64,000 bases of DNA from CAYMMX01 sp964391675 (GTDB lineage: Bacteria; Cyanobacteriota; Vampirovibrionia; Gastranaerophilales; Gastranaerophilaceae): assembly GCA_964391675.1 (NCBI GenBank), contig CAYMMX010000005.1, positions 1 to 64,000 of the forward strand, written 5' to 3'. The position numbers and the translations under genes are program-made. The first letter of the stretch is position 1. Each line of letters begins with the position of its first letter. The notes beneath the pieces are model-generated. The model saw only the letters and a program-made list of their open reading frames with translations. It was not told the DNA's origin and did not search any database. Positions 44,222 through 53,338 of the stretch are shown piece after piece.

Positions 44222-45679
44222 TTATATCCTTTTCGTTTTTACTAATCTAAATCCTGACAAAGAATAAACATAACCTTTGTGTTTGATTTCTATAGGTTTA
44301 ATAGCTATATTTCTAAAATCAACTTTACCATTAATATATGAATATTTATTATTTTTTTCATCATAAGTTAATGTTTTTCTTACCTTATCTCCATATTTAT
44401 AGTCCAATGGAAAAATTCCATTTATTTTCGTAGTGCAAGAAACATCTGCATGTGTTGTTTTTTCATAAAAAACATCATAAGATGGATTATACAATTCTGG
44501 CGCAACATTTAACACTAAAGATGCAACCGGTTGATAATTCAAATAATAACAAGTAGCGCTATCTAAAGCATAAATTAGCCAAAATCCGGTAGTAACTAAA
44601 TACGCAGTGAGTGCTACTTTTAACTTTTTCCAATCCATTGCTTCCACGACTTTAATAGTTGAAAGTATGATTATTGGAATCATCCAAAATGCATACCTCT
44701 GAACAAACTTCATATCACTGCTCCAATTTGTTTGTGTTGCATCTACAAAACCTATTGCCAGCAATAATAAAACTGAAACAAGTGCAAATTTATCTTTCTT
44801 AAAGCAAGCATATACAAAACCTAATAATAAAACTGGAATATAAATAATTAACCCGAAATTCAAATCGAAGAATAATGTCAATATTTTACTCAATGTAGCT
44901 GAATGTATATCTGTAGTATATTTTGCGATTAAACTCGGTTCTCCAAAATTCAAATAACTATACAAATAAGGCAATAAACAAATTAAGGAAACTAAACCAC
45001 CTATAATCAGTTCTTTATCTATCTTCTTTTTCTTTACCAAATTAACTATTAAAATAAAAAAAGGAATCATTGTAGCACCGGCATTTTGTGTTGCCGCAAT
45101 TGAGCTTATCAAACATGCCATGATGATTCTCTGTTCTAAGAATTCCAACAATGCTATATACACAAGAACATATGTAAAAATTTCTGTATGGATCCATTTA
45201 AAATAAAACCAAATTGGACTTATAAACGTAATTCCTGTTAAATAATACTTGGTTTTATCAGATAAAGTTGTTTTATACCAAATCCACCAAAACAATGATA
45301 TTAAAAGTAATGCATTCACAAATTGAAAAGCTTTTAAAACATCTAACCTCAAAAAATTAAATATTGGTAAAAATATGGCACAAATCGCAGAATATACCCA
45401 AAAATGATACCCATACCATTTATTTTGGTTATTCATAAAATAATTAACATATCTTGATTTTTTCTCACCCACTGAAGTCCAATTTTTACGATTAGATGCA
45501 GTTAAAACAATAGGAGCACGCTCTATAGCATCTTTTTCTCTAAAATCCGGGGTTAGGTGATTTTTTATTGAAATCGCCATTCCCAAATATTCAGCGGCAT
45601 CGCCGTTTATTGTCGGAGTTAATAACAAACTGGATAATATTAAAACAATACCCATTGCTATTACTAAAAACTTCCCCAC
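44222..45679 (-). CDS. Multi-pass membrane glycosyltransferase (GT-C/GT39-like)
   Basis: This 485-residue integral membrane protein has about 10-11 helices and a first exported loop holding NGDAAEYLGMAISI, the Asp-containing loop seen in GT-C enzymes (PMT/ArnT type). A long C-terminal soluble part (about 400-485) follows. GT-C enzymes use polyprenyl-phosphate sugars on the outer side of the membrane. It likely decorates the glycan after flipping. The start is GTG with an AAGGAAGG site. The gene is the last of a leftward run. Confidence 0.75.
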   Translation of the reverse strand: MGKFLVIAMGIVLILSSLLLTPTINGDAAEYLGMAISIKNHLTPDFREKDAIERAPIVLTASNRKNWTSVGEKKSRYVNYFMNNQNKWYGYHFWVYSAICAIFLPIFNFLRLDVLKAFQFVNALLLISLFWWIWYKTTLSDKTKYYLTGITFISPIWFYFKWIHTEIFTYVLVYIALLEFLEQRIIMACLISSIAATQNAGATMIPFFILIVNLVKKKKIDKELIIGGLVSLICLLPYLYSYLNFGEPSLIAKYTTDIHSATLSKILTLFFDLNFGLIIYIPVLLLGFVYACFKKDKFALVSVLLLLAIGFVDATQTNWSSDMKFVQRYAFWMIPIIILSTIKVVEAMDWKKLKVALTAYLVTTGFWLIYALDSATCYYLNYQPVASLVLNVAPELYNPSYDVFYEKTTHADVSCTTKINGIFPLDYKYGDKVRKTLTYDEKNNKYSYINGKVDFRNIAIKPIEIKHKGYVYSLSGFRLVKTKRI

Positions 45680-45699
45680 GATTCCTTCCTTTATTTTAT

Positions 45700-47214
45700 C
45701 TATTTTAAAATTAAACTATAAATATTTTCTACAAAATTATTTTTCAAAACATTGTACTTTATGGTTTCTTTCACATACTTACTGTCAAATTTGACATCAT
45801 CTTCAACAACCAAATAATTTTGTCCATTTTTTATATTCTTATATCGTTTTATCAAATCATTAATATTATTCTTATCAACTAGAATTAAATTTATTTTGTA
45901 TAAACTTTTTTTACTTATAAATTTTTTGTACGGGCTAAATTCAACATTGAGAGCCGTATCGGAAATATCCGTAATTGTATAAGGAATTCCAGTCGCATGA
46001 TTTTTTTTAATAAATGATTTTGAAATATCACTCATGTTTTTAAAATCAACAACAATATTTATACCAAGTTCTTCCTGTTTTTTCTTGTCAGAGATTTTAT
46101 TAACAAATACTTTTACACTTGCTCTTATAAGCAAAGACAATTTTGCATATAGCTTCTTCTGATCTTTAAATTGGATTTTTAATTTGTTTTTTGCATCATT
46201 CAAAAAAGGATTAACATCTTTCGAATAGAAAAGTTCAGACAATAATCTTCGGTGTTTTAATTTAGATGTTAAATACCCGGATGGCAAAAATTTATCATAA
46301 TAATATTGTTGAGTTTTATACTCTAAGTAATTATTTTTCAACAACTCTTTTGCATATTCATTTGATAACTTTACATAGTCCTCAGGTAATTTTTCTTGCG
46401 TAAATCTTGTTTGATATTTAGATACATCTTTTTCTTTTGGGTTAAAACCTGAAAAATGGTAAAAAATTAAATTATCTGTACCCATATACCAATTTCCATC
46501 CTTAAATTCAGGCAGTCTTTCATGCAAATTCCAATAGGCTCCGTTATATCCTTTGTCTTTTAAAATTAAAACTTTATCAAATAAACAAGGAAACCACTGA
46601 GCCCAAATTTGATCTGTAAACATTCCTTCATCTTGTTTTGCAAAACAACTGCTGAAAAGATGTTCTTGCCAAAATTTATACATTTTCTTAGTATTCTCAG
46701 TATTTTTTGTTGCAATGAATCCGCAATTATAAACTCCTGTTCGAATAATATCTATACTACTTAATCTTTTTCCGTCATCAGGAATAGGTTCAACACAATG
46801 AGGCGTTAGAATAATATCATTTTTATCAAGCATTTTATCAAGTTCATTAATCGGCTGATAAAAACAAATATCAGGATCAAAATAAATAACTTTTGAATAA
46901 CCACTATTATAAAGATGTTCCATAATGTAAGGTTTGATAGCAGTGTTCATTTCGATTACATCATATTTAAACAACATGTCTTCATAGTCTACATCAGGAA
47001 TTGTTGTTTTAACCTCACTCCAAAAAGTTATATCGACACCTTTTGATTTTAAATCTAAAAAATTTTCGATATCTTCCTTGGATTGAATCATATCCATAAC
47101 AAAAATTCTGAAGTCATAATCCGGATTATCATATTTTTTAAAAGAAGCAAAAGCTGTCAAAGCTTGTCCTAAATAATTTTTTGATACAATTGTGTATGCT
47201 ATATTTTTTTTCAT
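45700..47214 (-). CDS. GT8-like glycosyltransferase with C-terminal extension
   Basis: This 504-residue protein has an N-terminal GT-A fold with IAYTIVSKNYLGQALTAFASFKK and a YFDPDICFYQPI motif (DPD metal site near 122) like the GT8 DxD region, then GVYNCGFIATKN and YHFSGFNP. The C-terminal 170 residues (about 330-504) are Lys-rich and helical, with no known domain. It belongs to the leftward membrane-transferase/methyltransferase run, ending 20 bases before the next gene. Confidence 0.75.
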   Translation of the reverse strand: MKKNIAYTIVSKNYLGQALTAFASFKKYDNPDYDFRIFVMDMIQSKEDIENFLDLKSKGVDITFWSEVKTTIPDVDYEDMLFKYDVIEMNTAIKPYIMEHLYNSGYSKVIYFDPDICFYQPINELDKMLDKNDIILTPHCVEPIPDDGKRLSSIDIIRTGVYNCGFIATKNTENTKKMYKFWQEHLFSSCFAKQDEGMFTDQIWAQWFPCLFDKVLILKDKGYNGAYWNLHERLPEFKDGNWYMGTDNLIFYHFSGFNPKEKDVSKYQTRFTQEKLPEDYVKLSNEYAKELLKNNYLEYKTQQYYYDKFLPSGYLTSKLKHRRLLSELFYSKDVNPFLNDAKNKLKIQFKDQKKLYAKLSLLIRASVKVFVNKISDKKKQEELGINIVVDFKNMSDISKSFIKKNHATGIPYTITDISDTALNVEFSPYKKFISKKSLYKINLILVDKNNINDLIKRYKNIKNGQNYLVVEDDVKFDSKYVKETIKYNVLKNNFVENIYSLILK

Positions 47215-47216
47215 GA

Positions 47217-48209
47217 TTAATTTATGCTTTCTTTATTTTTTTTAATTATAAATATTGCCTGATCTCCATCGTTTAAATTATTTAATTCTTTTGCTCTTTT
47301 TTCGTATTCATATATTTGTTCCTGCGTAAAAATAGAACCTTGTAATCCTTTATTATAAGAATTTTTTGCGCATAACGAAATTCCTCTTATATATTGCTCA
47401 CTTCCTAAAAACTGAAAACTTTCTGAATCATATTCTACTTTTTCAATGTACATATTTGCACTTTCAACTAAAATTTTCATACTATCTAATGTGTGTAAAT
47501 AAAAATGTCTTGGTGCATCCAACTGAACCCAATTGGTTTTATACTCTCTCCAAGCATAGGATGAAGCAGTAGGGATTCTAATTATACAAATTCCATCATC
47601 CTCCAATAATTTATATAAATCACGCATAGTCTCAAATTGATTATCCATATGCTCTAAAGAATGATTTAGCATTATAACATTATACTTATTATTTATTTCT
47701 GATAAATATTTTTTACTGATTTTTAACCCGTTATCATACTGGATATCTTCATTTAAATATGGATCAAGTCCTTCTACATTTTTAAAACCTGCATTTTTTA
47801 ATGCATATAACAAAATCCCTTTACCACATCCAACATCTAATATTCTTGAATTTTTATTAATCCTTCCTACAAGAAAAGCATAAGAGGAATATCTTTCTTT
47901 ACATTGACTTTGTTGTGCATAGTACTTAGCTAATAAGCCGCCTTTTCCTAAAATAAAATAAGAATCAGCAAGTCTATATCTTAACCTATGTCTAAATGTT
48001 TTATACCTCTTTTTAGGATCATCGCTTAAACTATAATAATTCTCAGGATAATATTTAGACAAATCCTCAGGAATATCGACTATTTGAACACATCCACAAT
48101 TTGCACATTCCAAATAGTTAAACTCATCTTTATATCCAAACATCATTTCTTTGGCAACATGAATTATATTATTTTCACTATTCTTACATATTTTACAGGT
48201 AGATTTCAT
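47217..48209 (-). CDS. SAM-dependent methyltransferase with N-terminal zinc-ribbon
   Basis: This 330-residue protein begins with a Cys4 pattern (CKICKNSE and YLECANCGCVQ). The class I methyltransferase domain has motif I ILDVGCGKGILL (about 124-135), IMLNHSLEHM, and an RHFYLHT segment. This architecture is common in surface-sugar methylation. ATG 48209 is chosen because the Cys motif begins there; a longer in-frame start adds a poorly supported 17 residues. It lies 2 bases before the GT8-like gene. Confidence 0.82.
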   Translation of the reverse strand: MKSTCKICKNSENNIIHVAKEMMFGYKDEFNYLECANCGCVQIVDIPEDLSKYYPENYYSLSDDPKKRYKTFRHRLRYRLADSYFILGKGGLLAKYYAQQSQCKERYSSYAFLVGRINKNSRILDVGCGKGILLYALKNAGFKNVEGLDPYLNEDIQYDNGLKISKKYLSEINNKYNVIMLNHSLEHMDNQFETMRDLYKLLEDDGICIIRIPTASSYAWREYKTNWVQLDAPRHFYLHTLDSMKILVESANMYIEKVEYDSESFQFLGSEQYIRGISLCAKNSYNKGLQGSIFTQEQIYEYEKRAKELNNLNDGDQAIFIIKKNKESIN

Positions 48210-48295
48210 TTTAATTAATACTTTTCTATACTTTATTAAGTTTATATAAAATGAATGCAAATATCAAGAATAAATATTATCTTTAAACTAATAAT

Positions 48296-48652
48296 TTATA
48301 AATTATTAAATTGATTCCTTAATTCAGAGATTTCATCTATATAATATTCAATCCAAGTTTGACCTGTTATTTCATTTTTAAGTCCACCTTCACGAATAGC
48401 TCTGATGCTTTTTAAATCAAATTCATTTATTTGGGTAAGTAAATTTTGTTTTTGCATTAACTTTTCTTGTTCTATATTTTTATTTATATATTCATCATAT
48501 TCTGATACATCAACTATTTGATTATCTATGACTTTATATTTTTCTATATCATCTTCGACAATAAAAGTATCAATGTAAAATTGATTTTCATATTGTTGAT
48601 TTTCATATTGACCTATAATTTTTCCATTTTCGTCATAATCTATATAAGGCAT
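48296..48652 (-). CDS. Phage tail-fibre assembly/adaptor-like protein
   Basis: This 118-residue acidic protein has a beta-like N-terminus (MPYIDYDENGKIIGQY, NQFYIDTFIVEDDIEKYK, VIDNQIVDVSEYDEY) followed by helices (KNIEQEKLMQKQNLL, DLKSIRAIREGG) and an NEITGQTWIEYYIDEI tail. The layout resembles small proteins encoded just after tail fibres (assembly chaperone or adaptor). The call depends mostly on its position after the fibre-like gene, one base away. Confidence 0.5.
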   Translation of the reverse strand: MPYIDYDENGKIIGQYENQQYENQFYIDTFIVEDDIEKYKVIDNQIVDVSEYDEYINKNIEQEKLMQKQNLLTQINEFDLKSIRAIREGGLKNEITGQTWIEYYIDEISELRNQFNNL

Positions 48653-48653
48653 T

Positions 48654-49793
48654 TTAATTTGCTCCTCGTTTATCTGTGTAACCCATGGTTGAGACTCTTA
48701 AAGTTGCATTAGCAACAGAGCTCACCGCATAAATAGTACCATTATTAGTTAACATCTCAACCTGTCCACCCTGCTGCCCGTTTATTGCTGCTGCCTGAGA
48801 ATTATATGCCTGTCCGTTAACATTTGCCGTTTGTGTATTTTGAAAAGGCGAATAAAAGTAAATATACCAAACAACTCCGGATGAATTACAAAAATAAGTA
48901 AACAAAATATTTATTGGGTCTATAGGTGGAATAGATAAATTATAAGCTATAGGAGTTGTTCCTAAATTAGTCACGCTTATATCTGAAATAGGATTTTTCC
49001 AGTAAAAACAATCTCCTCTTTGAACAAATTGTACTATATTCCCAGATGAATCAGTTTTGATACACCCAATTCTTCTCTTATTAACAAAATCACTTGGCAT
49101 ATTTGGAGAAGTAGCAGAAGTTGAGAATAAAAAGTCAGCTGTGTCATCAGCCTTCGAAACAGCAAAACAATAATACCATGTTGAATTTGCTTTACTTCCT
49201 GTATCTAATCCGCCTTGATTTGTTCCTTCTGAAAAAGTGGCATCAAGTTGTTTTATCATAGAAGCAGTAGTTATTTTTTTATCCGTTGTCAAATCATAAC
49301 AAAATCCACTGCTGAAATCTATATCATTGTTATAGTCACTTGTATTATTTGACATTATAGGCATATTTGCCGTACTTGCACTTGGAGAATTCGAAATAAT
49401 ATTTATCAATAAACTTCCGTCTAAAGGTGGCAATTGACCGCTTGAATTTAATTGAACCAATTGATTTATACCATTAAATATATTCCCCTTTTTTGTTATT
49501 GTTTCATCTAAAACATCAATTTTATCTGCTAAGAAAACGTCAATTTCATTTTTTGAATAAGTTGTAGAAGCATTTGCTTTTAATAATAACGAATTATTGA
49601 CGTCATTGCTAAATGCTTTCAAACCGAGTTCTTCTCGTATATCTAAATGTGAATTTGTCTTTGAATTGTGTACAGAAATTTCTGATTCAATAGACTGTAA
49701 AAAATCAACATTAATAATAAATTTATAAGAAGATATTTCAACATTAATTATTGGATTTTCACCATTAACGACAGAAACAATACTTTCGTCCAT
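48654..49793 (-). CDS. Phage tail-fibre-like protein
   Basis: This 379-residue protein carries phrases typical of tail fibres: HNSKTNSHLDIREELGLKA, SLLLKANASTTYSKNEIDVFLADK, and NIFNGINQLVQLNSSGQLPPLDGS. The C-terminal part is Ser/Thr/Asn/Gly/Gln-rich and beta-like (SDISVTNLGTTPIAYNLS). There is no signal peptide. No capsid, tail sheath or terminase gene is present. It may be an orphan adhesin or fibre, possibly part of a tail-like particle encoded elsewhere. GGAGG precedes the ATG inside the previous gene's end. Confidence 0.7.
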   Translation of the reverse strand: MDESIVSVVNGENPIINVEISSYKFIINVDFLQSIESEISVHNSKTNSHLDIREELGLKAFSNDVNNSLLLKANASTTYSKNEIDVFLADKIDVLDETITKKGNIFNGINQLVQLNSSGQLPPLDGSLLINIISNSPSASTANMPIMSNNTSDYNNDIDFSSGFCYDLTTDKKITTASMIKQLDATFSEGTNQGGLDTGSKANSTWYYCFAVSKADDTADFLFSTSATSPNMPSDFVNKRRIGCIKTDSSGNIVQFVQRGDCFYWKNPISDISVTNLGTTPIAYNLSIPPIDPINILFTYFCNSSGVVWYIYFYSPFQNTQTANVNGQAYNSQAAAINGQQGGQVEMLTNNGTIYAVSSVANATLRVSTMGYTDKRGAN

Positions 49794-49794
49794 A

Positions 49795-50157
49795 CTATTT
49801 ACCTCCTATGCCTGGATAAATATACATCATTGGAGGATTTTTAAATTCTTGTGGAATTATAGTTTGAGCGAAATCAGAACCATTATATATTTTAACACCC
49901 CAATAATATGTATTATATGAATTTGAAAGTGATTGCAGCTTATTTGTATCATCTACGGTTAAATTAACTGTTATTGATGTTGTTGTAGGGTATTCATATC
50001 TTTTTTCAATAACTAAATCTGTAGAATTAATATTTTTCTTAACATAAAAATAAATAATATACTGTGACATATCTTGTTTAAAATTAAAAGTAAAAGAAGC
50101 TGTATCACCTCTTCTACCCTTAATAAGCAATGATTCTTCATCAATTATAAATGGCAT
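49795..50157 (-). CDS. Phage baseplate/tail-fibre N-terminal-like protein
   Basis: This 120-residue beta-rich protein has KGRRGDTASFTFNFKQDMSQYIIYFYVKK and VIEKRYEYPTTTSITVNLTVDDTNKL, similar to BppU-like or fibre-base domains of phage baseplates, and ends with a YIYPGIGG motif. It is the first gene of a three-gene leftward unit with single-base spacing. GAGG precedes the ATG. Confidence 0.6.
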   Translation of the reverse strand: MPFIIDEESLLIKGRRGDTASFTFNFKQDMSQYIIYFYVKKNINSTDLVIEKRYEYPTTTSITVNLTVDDTNKLQSLSNSYNTYYWGVKIYNGSDFAQTIIPQEFKNPPMMYIYPGIGGK

Positions 50158-50291
50158 TAATAATTCCTCCTTAATATTTACATTTATAATTATGTATTAT
50201 ATTCAATAAAATAAAAGTCCGAAAAATCATCTCTCAAAAAACAATTAGGTATTTTCTTGAGTTTAACTTCTTTTTTAAATATTATATTTAT

Positions 50292-51095
50292 ATGAATAAA
50301 TTAGAAAATAAATTAATTGATTTACTAACAGACTTAAAGCAAAATCATAAAATTATAGGAATAAAAACCGAATTTGAAGATGAAGGAGCAAGTTTTGAAG
50401 AAGCTTTTTATCTAAGCGAACTTGTAAATAAAGTTGGATTGAATTTAACTATTAAAATCGGTGGATGCGGAGCAATAAATGACATAAATCAGGCAAAGAA
50501 TCTAAATGCATCATCTATAGTTGCACCCATGATAGAATCTGGTTATGCCCTTAAAAAATTTGTAGAATCGATTAATATTATTTACAAAGATGAGAATTTA
50601 AAACCCGACTTATATATAAATATTGAAACGATAAATGGCTACAAAAATTTTGCTGAAATGATAAATATCCCCGAATATAAAAAACTGAAAGGTGTGATTG
50701 CCGGAAGATTTGATTTGGCTAAATCAATAGGGCTTAAATGTAAAGATTGTGATGGGATAGAAATTTTTAATATTGTAAATTCACTTGCAAAAGAAGTTTA
50801 TAATACAGAAAAAAAATTCTTTATTGGTGGAGGGGTAAAAATAAATTCATTAGAATTTTTTAATAAATTATCTAACCCTTTTTACGGATTTGAAACAAGA
50901 AAAATTATTTTTGATGCAAATTTTTCTATCAAAAATAATGATGCTGCAGGTATTATTAAAGCTATAAACTTTGAAATAGATTGGATAAAATTAAAACAAA
51001 GTACATTCAAAATGCAAATTGAAAAAGATTTAATAAGACTAAAAACACTTGAAAAAAGGATACAAATCCAACAAGAATTCCTTATAAAATACTGA
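50292..51095 (+). CDS. HpcH/HpaI aldolase/citrate-lyase-family protein
   Basis: This 267-residue TIM-barrel protein has IGIKTEFEDEGASFEEA, IKIGGCGAINDI, MIESGYALKKF, YINIETINGYKNF and VIAGRFDLAKSIG. The last resembles the Asp/Gly-rich metal site of HpcH-type aldolases (G-R-x-D-L). In glycan loci such proteins appear to act on 2-oxo-3-deoxy acid sugars or pyruvate-derived units. A substrate is not assignable. No clear ribosome site precedes the ATG. It ends one base from the convergent GT2 gene. Confidence 0.75.
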   Translation: MNKLENKLIDLLTDLKQNHKIIGIKTEFEDEGASFEEAFYLSELVNKVGLNLTIKIGGCGAINDINQAKNLNASSIVAPMIESGYALKKFVESINIIYKDENLKPDLYINIETINGYKNFAEMINIPEYKKLKGVIAGRFDLAKSIGLKCKDCDGIEIFNIVNSLAKEVYNTEKKFFIGGGVKINSLEFFNKLSNPFYGFETRKIIFDANFSIKNNDAAGIIKAINFEIDWIKLKQSTFKMQIEKDLIRLKTLEKRIQIQQEFLIKY

Positions 51096-51096
51096 T

Positions 51097-52044
51097 TTAT
51101 TGTTTATTTGGTTTTATTATTTCAATTCCGAATAAAGTTAAATTAAAAGGATTAAAACCCATTTTAAACCTATGGAGTTTGTTCCACCTTTTTAACCAAA
51201 TGCCTTTATAATACTCTTCATTCATAGAAACCAACTTGCATCTATCTTCTTCAGGAATAAATTCCAAAAGTTTTTTTAATAATCTTCTTGGTATTCTTTT
51301 ATAAATATACATGTTTTTGTATTCGTTTTTAAAACAAAAACAAAAGGATTTAAAATGTTTATGATAAAAATCGGCAATTTCATTTTCTGCTAAATTTATA
51401 CTATTTACAGAAAATCCTCCCAATTGAAAAGTAACAAATTCATACGGGATATAAACAGATTTACAATTATTTAATACCAATTTTAAAACAAATTCATAAT
51501 CAGCTGCGCTTTTATATTTTAAATCAAACATTCCAAGTTTTTTAAATATCTCTGTTTTAACCATAAGAGTTTGATGGCAAAATGGCATATGAGTATAGAT
51601 TAAGAATAATCTCGGTTTAGTTTGCCAATGCCAGTCAGCAACAGTAACTCCATCTTCTTCAACAATCTTGCAATCTGTATAAGAAAAATCAGCTTGTTCT
51701 TTTTCTAAAGCATCTATTGATTTTTCTATCCCTTTTTCTCCGGAAAAATAATCATCTGAATTAAGAAATATTATATATTTACCATTTGCCATCATTGCAC
51801 CTTTATTCATGGCATCATAAAGTCCTGTATCCAGCTCTGAAATATACTTTATCCAACCTTTTTCAGCATATTCCTGTATTAATTTTATCCCACCATCTTG
51901 AGAATCACCATCTATTACAATATGCTCAATATTTGGATATGTTTGATTTCGTACAGATTCAAGAGCTCTAATGAAAGATTCCCTGCGATTATTTTTAATT
52001 AAATTATAAGTAACTGTAACAACTGTTACTAGTGGTTTATCCAT
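51097..52044 (-). CDS. Family 2 glycosyltransferase
   Basis: This 315-residue GT2 enzyme has VTVTYNLIKNNRRES near the start, IEHIVIDGDSQDGG, and SELDTGLYDAMNKGAMMANGKYIIFLNSDD with the metal motif near 95-98. HWQTKPRLF and FCHQTLMVK follow, as in WcaA/colanic-acid-type transferases. The C-terminus is basic. It overlaps the upstream GT4 gene by 8 bases and closes a three-gene leftward unit starting with gmd. Confidence 0.9.
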   Translation of the reverse strand: MDKPLVTVVTVTYNLIKNNRRESFIRALESVRNQTYPNIEHIVIDGDSQDGGIKLIQEYAEKGWIKYISELDTGLYDAMNKGAMMANGKYIIFLNSDDYFSGEKGIEKSIDALEKEQADFSYTDCKIVEEDGVTVADWHWQTKPRLFLIYTHMPFCHQTLMVKTEIFKKLGMFDLKYKSAADYEFVLKLVLNNCKSVYIPYEFVTFQLGGFSVNSINLAENEIADFYHKHFKSFCFCFKNEYKNMYIYKRIPRRLLKKLLEFIPEEDRCKLVSMNEEYYKGIWLKRWNKLHRFKMGFNPFNLTLFGIEIIKPNKQ

Positions 52045-53338
52045 TTTTAATAATTTCCTTAACTATAATATCTGCACATTTTTCCCACGTAAATAATTTT
52101 TCTCTTTCCAAGCCTTTGTTTATACATTCTTCTCTAAAATCTCTTTGGTAATACATTTTCTCAAAAGCCATAATTAATTCTTCATCACTTGTTGGGTTTA
52201 TTTGTATTCCGCAATCACCTATAACTTCAGGCATTGATGCAACATTAGAAGAGATTACAGGGCAGCCGCATTTCATCGCTTCAAGAATAGGAATCCCAAA
52301 TCCTTCATATATAGAGGGGAAAACAAACATTTCAGCACCGCTGTATAATGCAGGCATATCATTATCATCAATATAACCGACTCTTACAATTTTATCTTTA
52401 TAATTATCTAAATCATTAATTGCATCATTAATTTTTTGTTCAAATTGAGGCCAACTTGTACCACCCAATACAAATATAAAATCATCGATATTATTTTTCT
52501 TAATAAATTCAATGAAATTTTTTATTGCGAAAATTTGATTTTTTCTTGGTTCTAATGTACAAAGACAAAATAAATATTTTTTGTTTTTCGGTATATTATA
52601 TTTTTCTTTTACTGCATCTATTTGCTCGTTATCCTCAACTCTTGAATAAAATATTCCTGTTGATAATGGAATCGTTTTTATATGATCTGGGTTAATGTTT
52701 TTTACATATTTTATAAAATCATTTTTTGTATAGTCAGATATAGAGAAATAAAAATCATCTTTATTTATAGATTCAGTTAATTTATGATGCCAAAATGTAC
52801 CATCATCCATTCCTGGATAATTCTCAGGATATATTATCGGTATAGTATCATATAGAATTGTATATTTTTTTATATGCGGAATTTTTGCAATACTTTCGGG
52901 TATTTTTTCATATGCCGATATAAAAACATCAAATTTCTTTATGTTACTTATAAACCCAAAATTAATATTAAGTTTACGCCTTTGCTCTGATATAGATTTT
53001 AAAAAATTTAAGATTGCTTTAATTACAACTCTTACAATTTTACTTTCTTTATTAACCTTGTTTTTATACTTTAACCATTCAAAATAAGCAACTGAACATT
53101 CAAGCTTTGAATATTTGAAAATCTCTGTATTTTTAAATCTTTTATCACTGTCTATTAAACCGATTAATCCATATAATTGTTTAGTATCACAATATAAGTT
53201 GACTTTTAATTCAGGCCTTTTGAGTAATTCAATAAGTATATTACAGGCAACAAAAAATATTCCCGTCCGGCTCCCATCCTTATTAAAATTATTTGCTAAA
53301 ACTGTTGCATCAAATAATACATTTATCTTTTTTTTCAT
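52037..53338 (-). CDS. GT4-family glycosyltransferase
   Basis: This 433-residue GT-B enzyme has a C-terminal domain containing LFCLCTLEPRKNQ, GYIDDNDMPALYSGAEMFVFPSIYEGFGIPILEAMKCGCPVISSN, and the donor-site E-x7-E. It adds a sugar (often mannose or rhamnose) to a lipid-linked glycan. ATG 53338 is preferred over a TTG three bases earlier. It overlaps the end of gmd by 29 bases. Confidence 0.92.
   Translation of the reverse strand: MKKKINVLFDATVLANNFNKDGSRTGIFFVACNILIELLKRPELKVNLYCDTKQLYGLIGLIDSDKRFKNTEIFKYSKLECSVAYFEWLKYKNKVNKESKIVRVVIKAILNFLKSISEQRRKLNINFGFISNIKKFDVFISAYEKIPESIAKIPHIKKYTILYDTIPIIYPENYPGMDDGTFWHHKLTESINKDDFYFSISDYTKNDFIKYVKNINPDHIKTIPLSTGIFYSRVEDNEQIDAVKEKYNIPKNKKYLFCLCTLEPRKNQIFAIKNFIEFIKKNNIDDFIFVLGGTSWPQFEQKINDAINDLDNYKDKIVRVGYIDDNDMPALYSGAEMFVFPSIYEGFGIPILEAMKCGCPVISSNVASMPEVIGDCGIQINPTSDEELIMAFEKMYYQRDFREECINKGLEREKLFTWEKCADIIVKEIIKNG

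Noticed and set aside
48296..50157. Complete prophage
   Set aside because: Only fibre-type genes are present. No terminase, capsid, integrase or lysis genes lie nearby, and glycan genes flank both sides.
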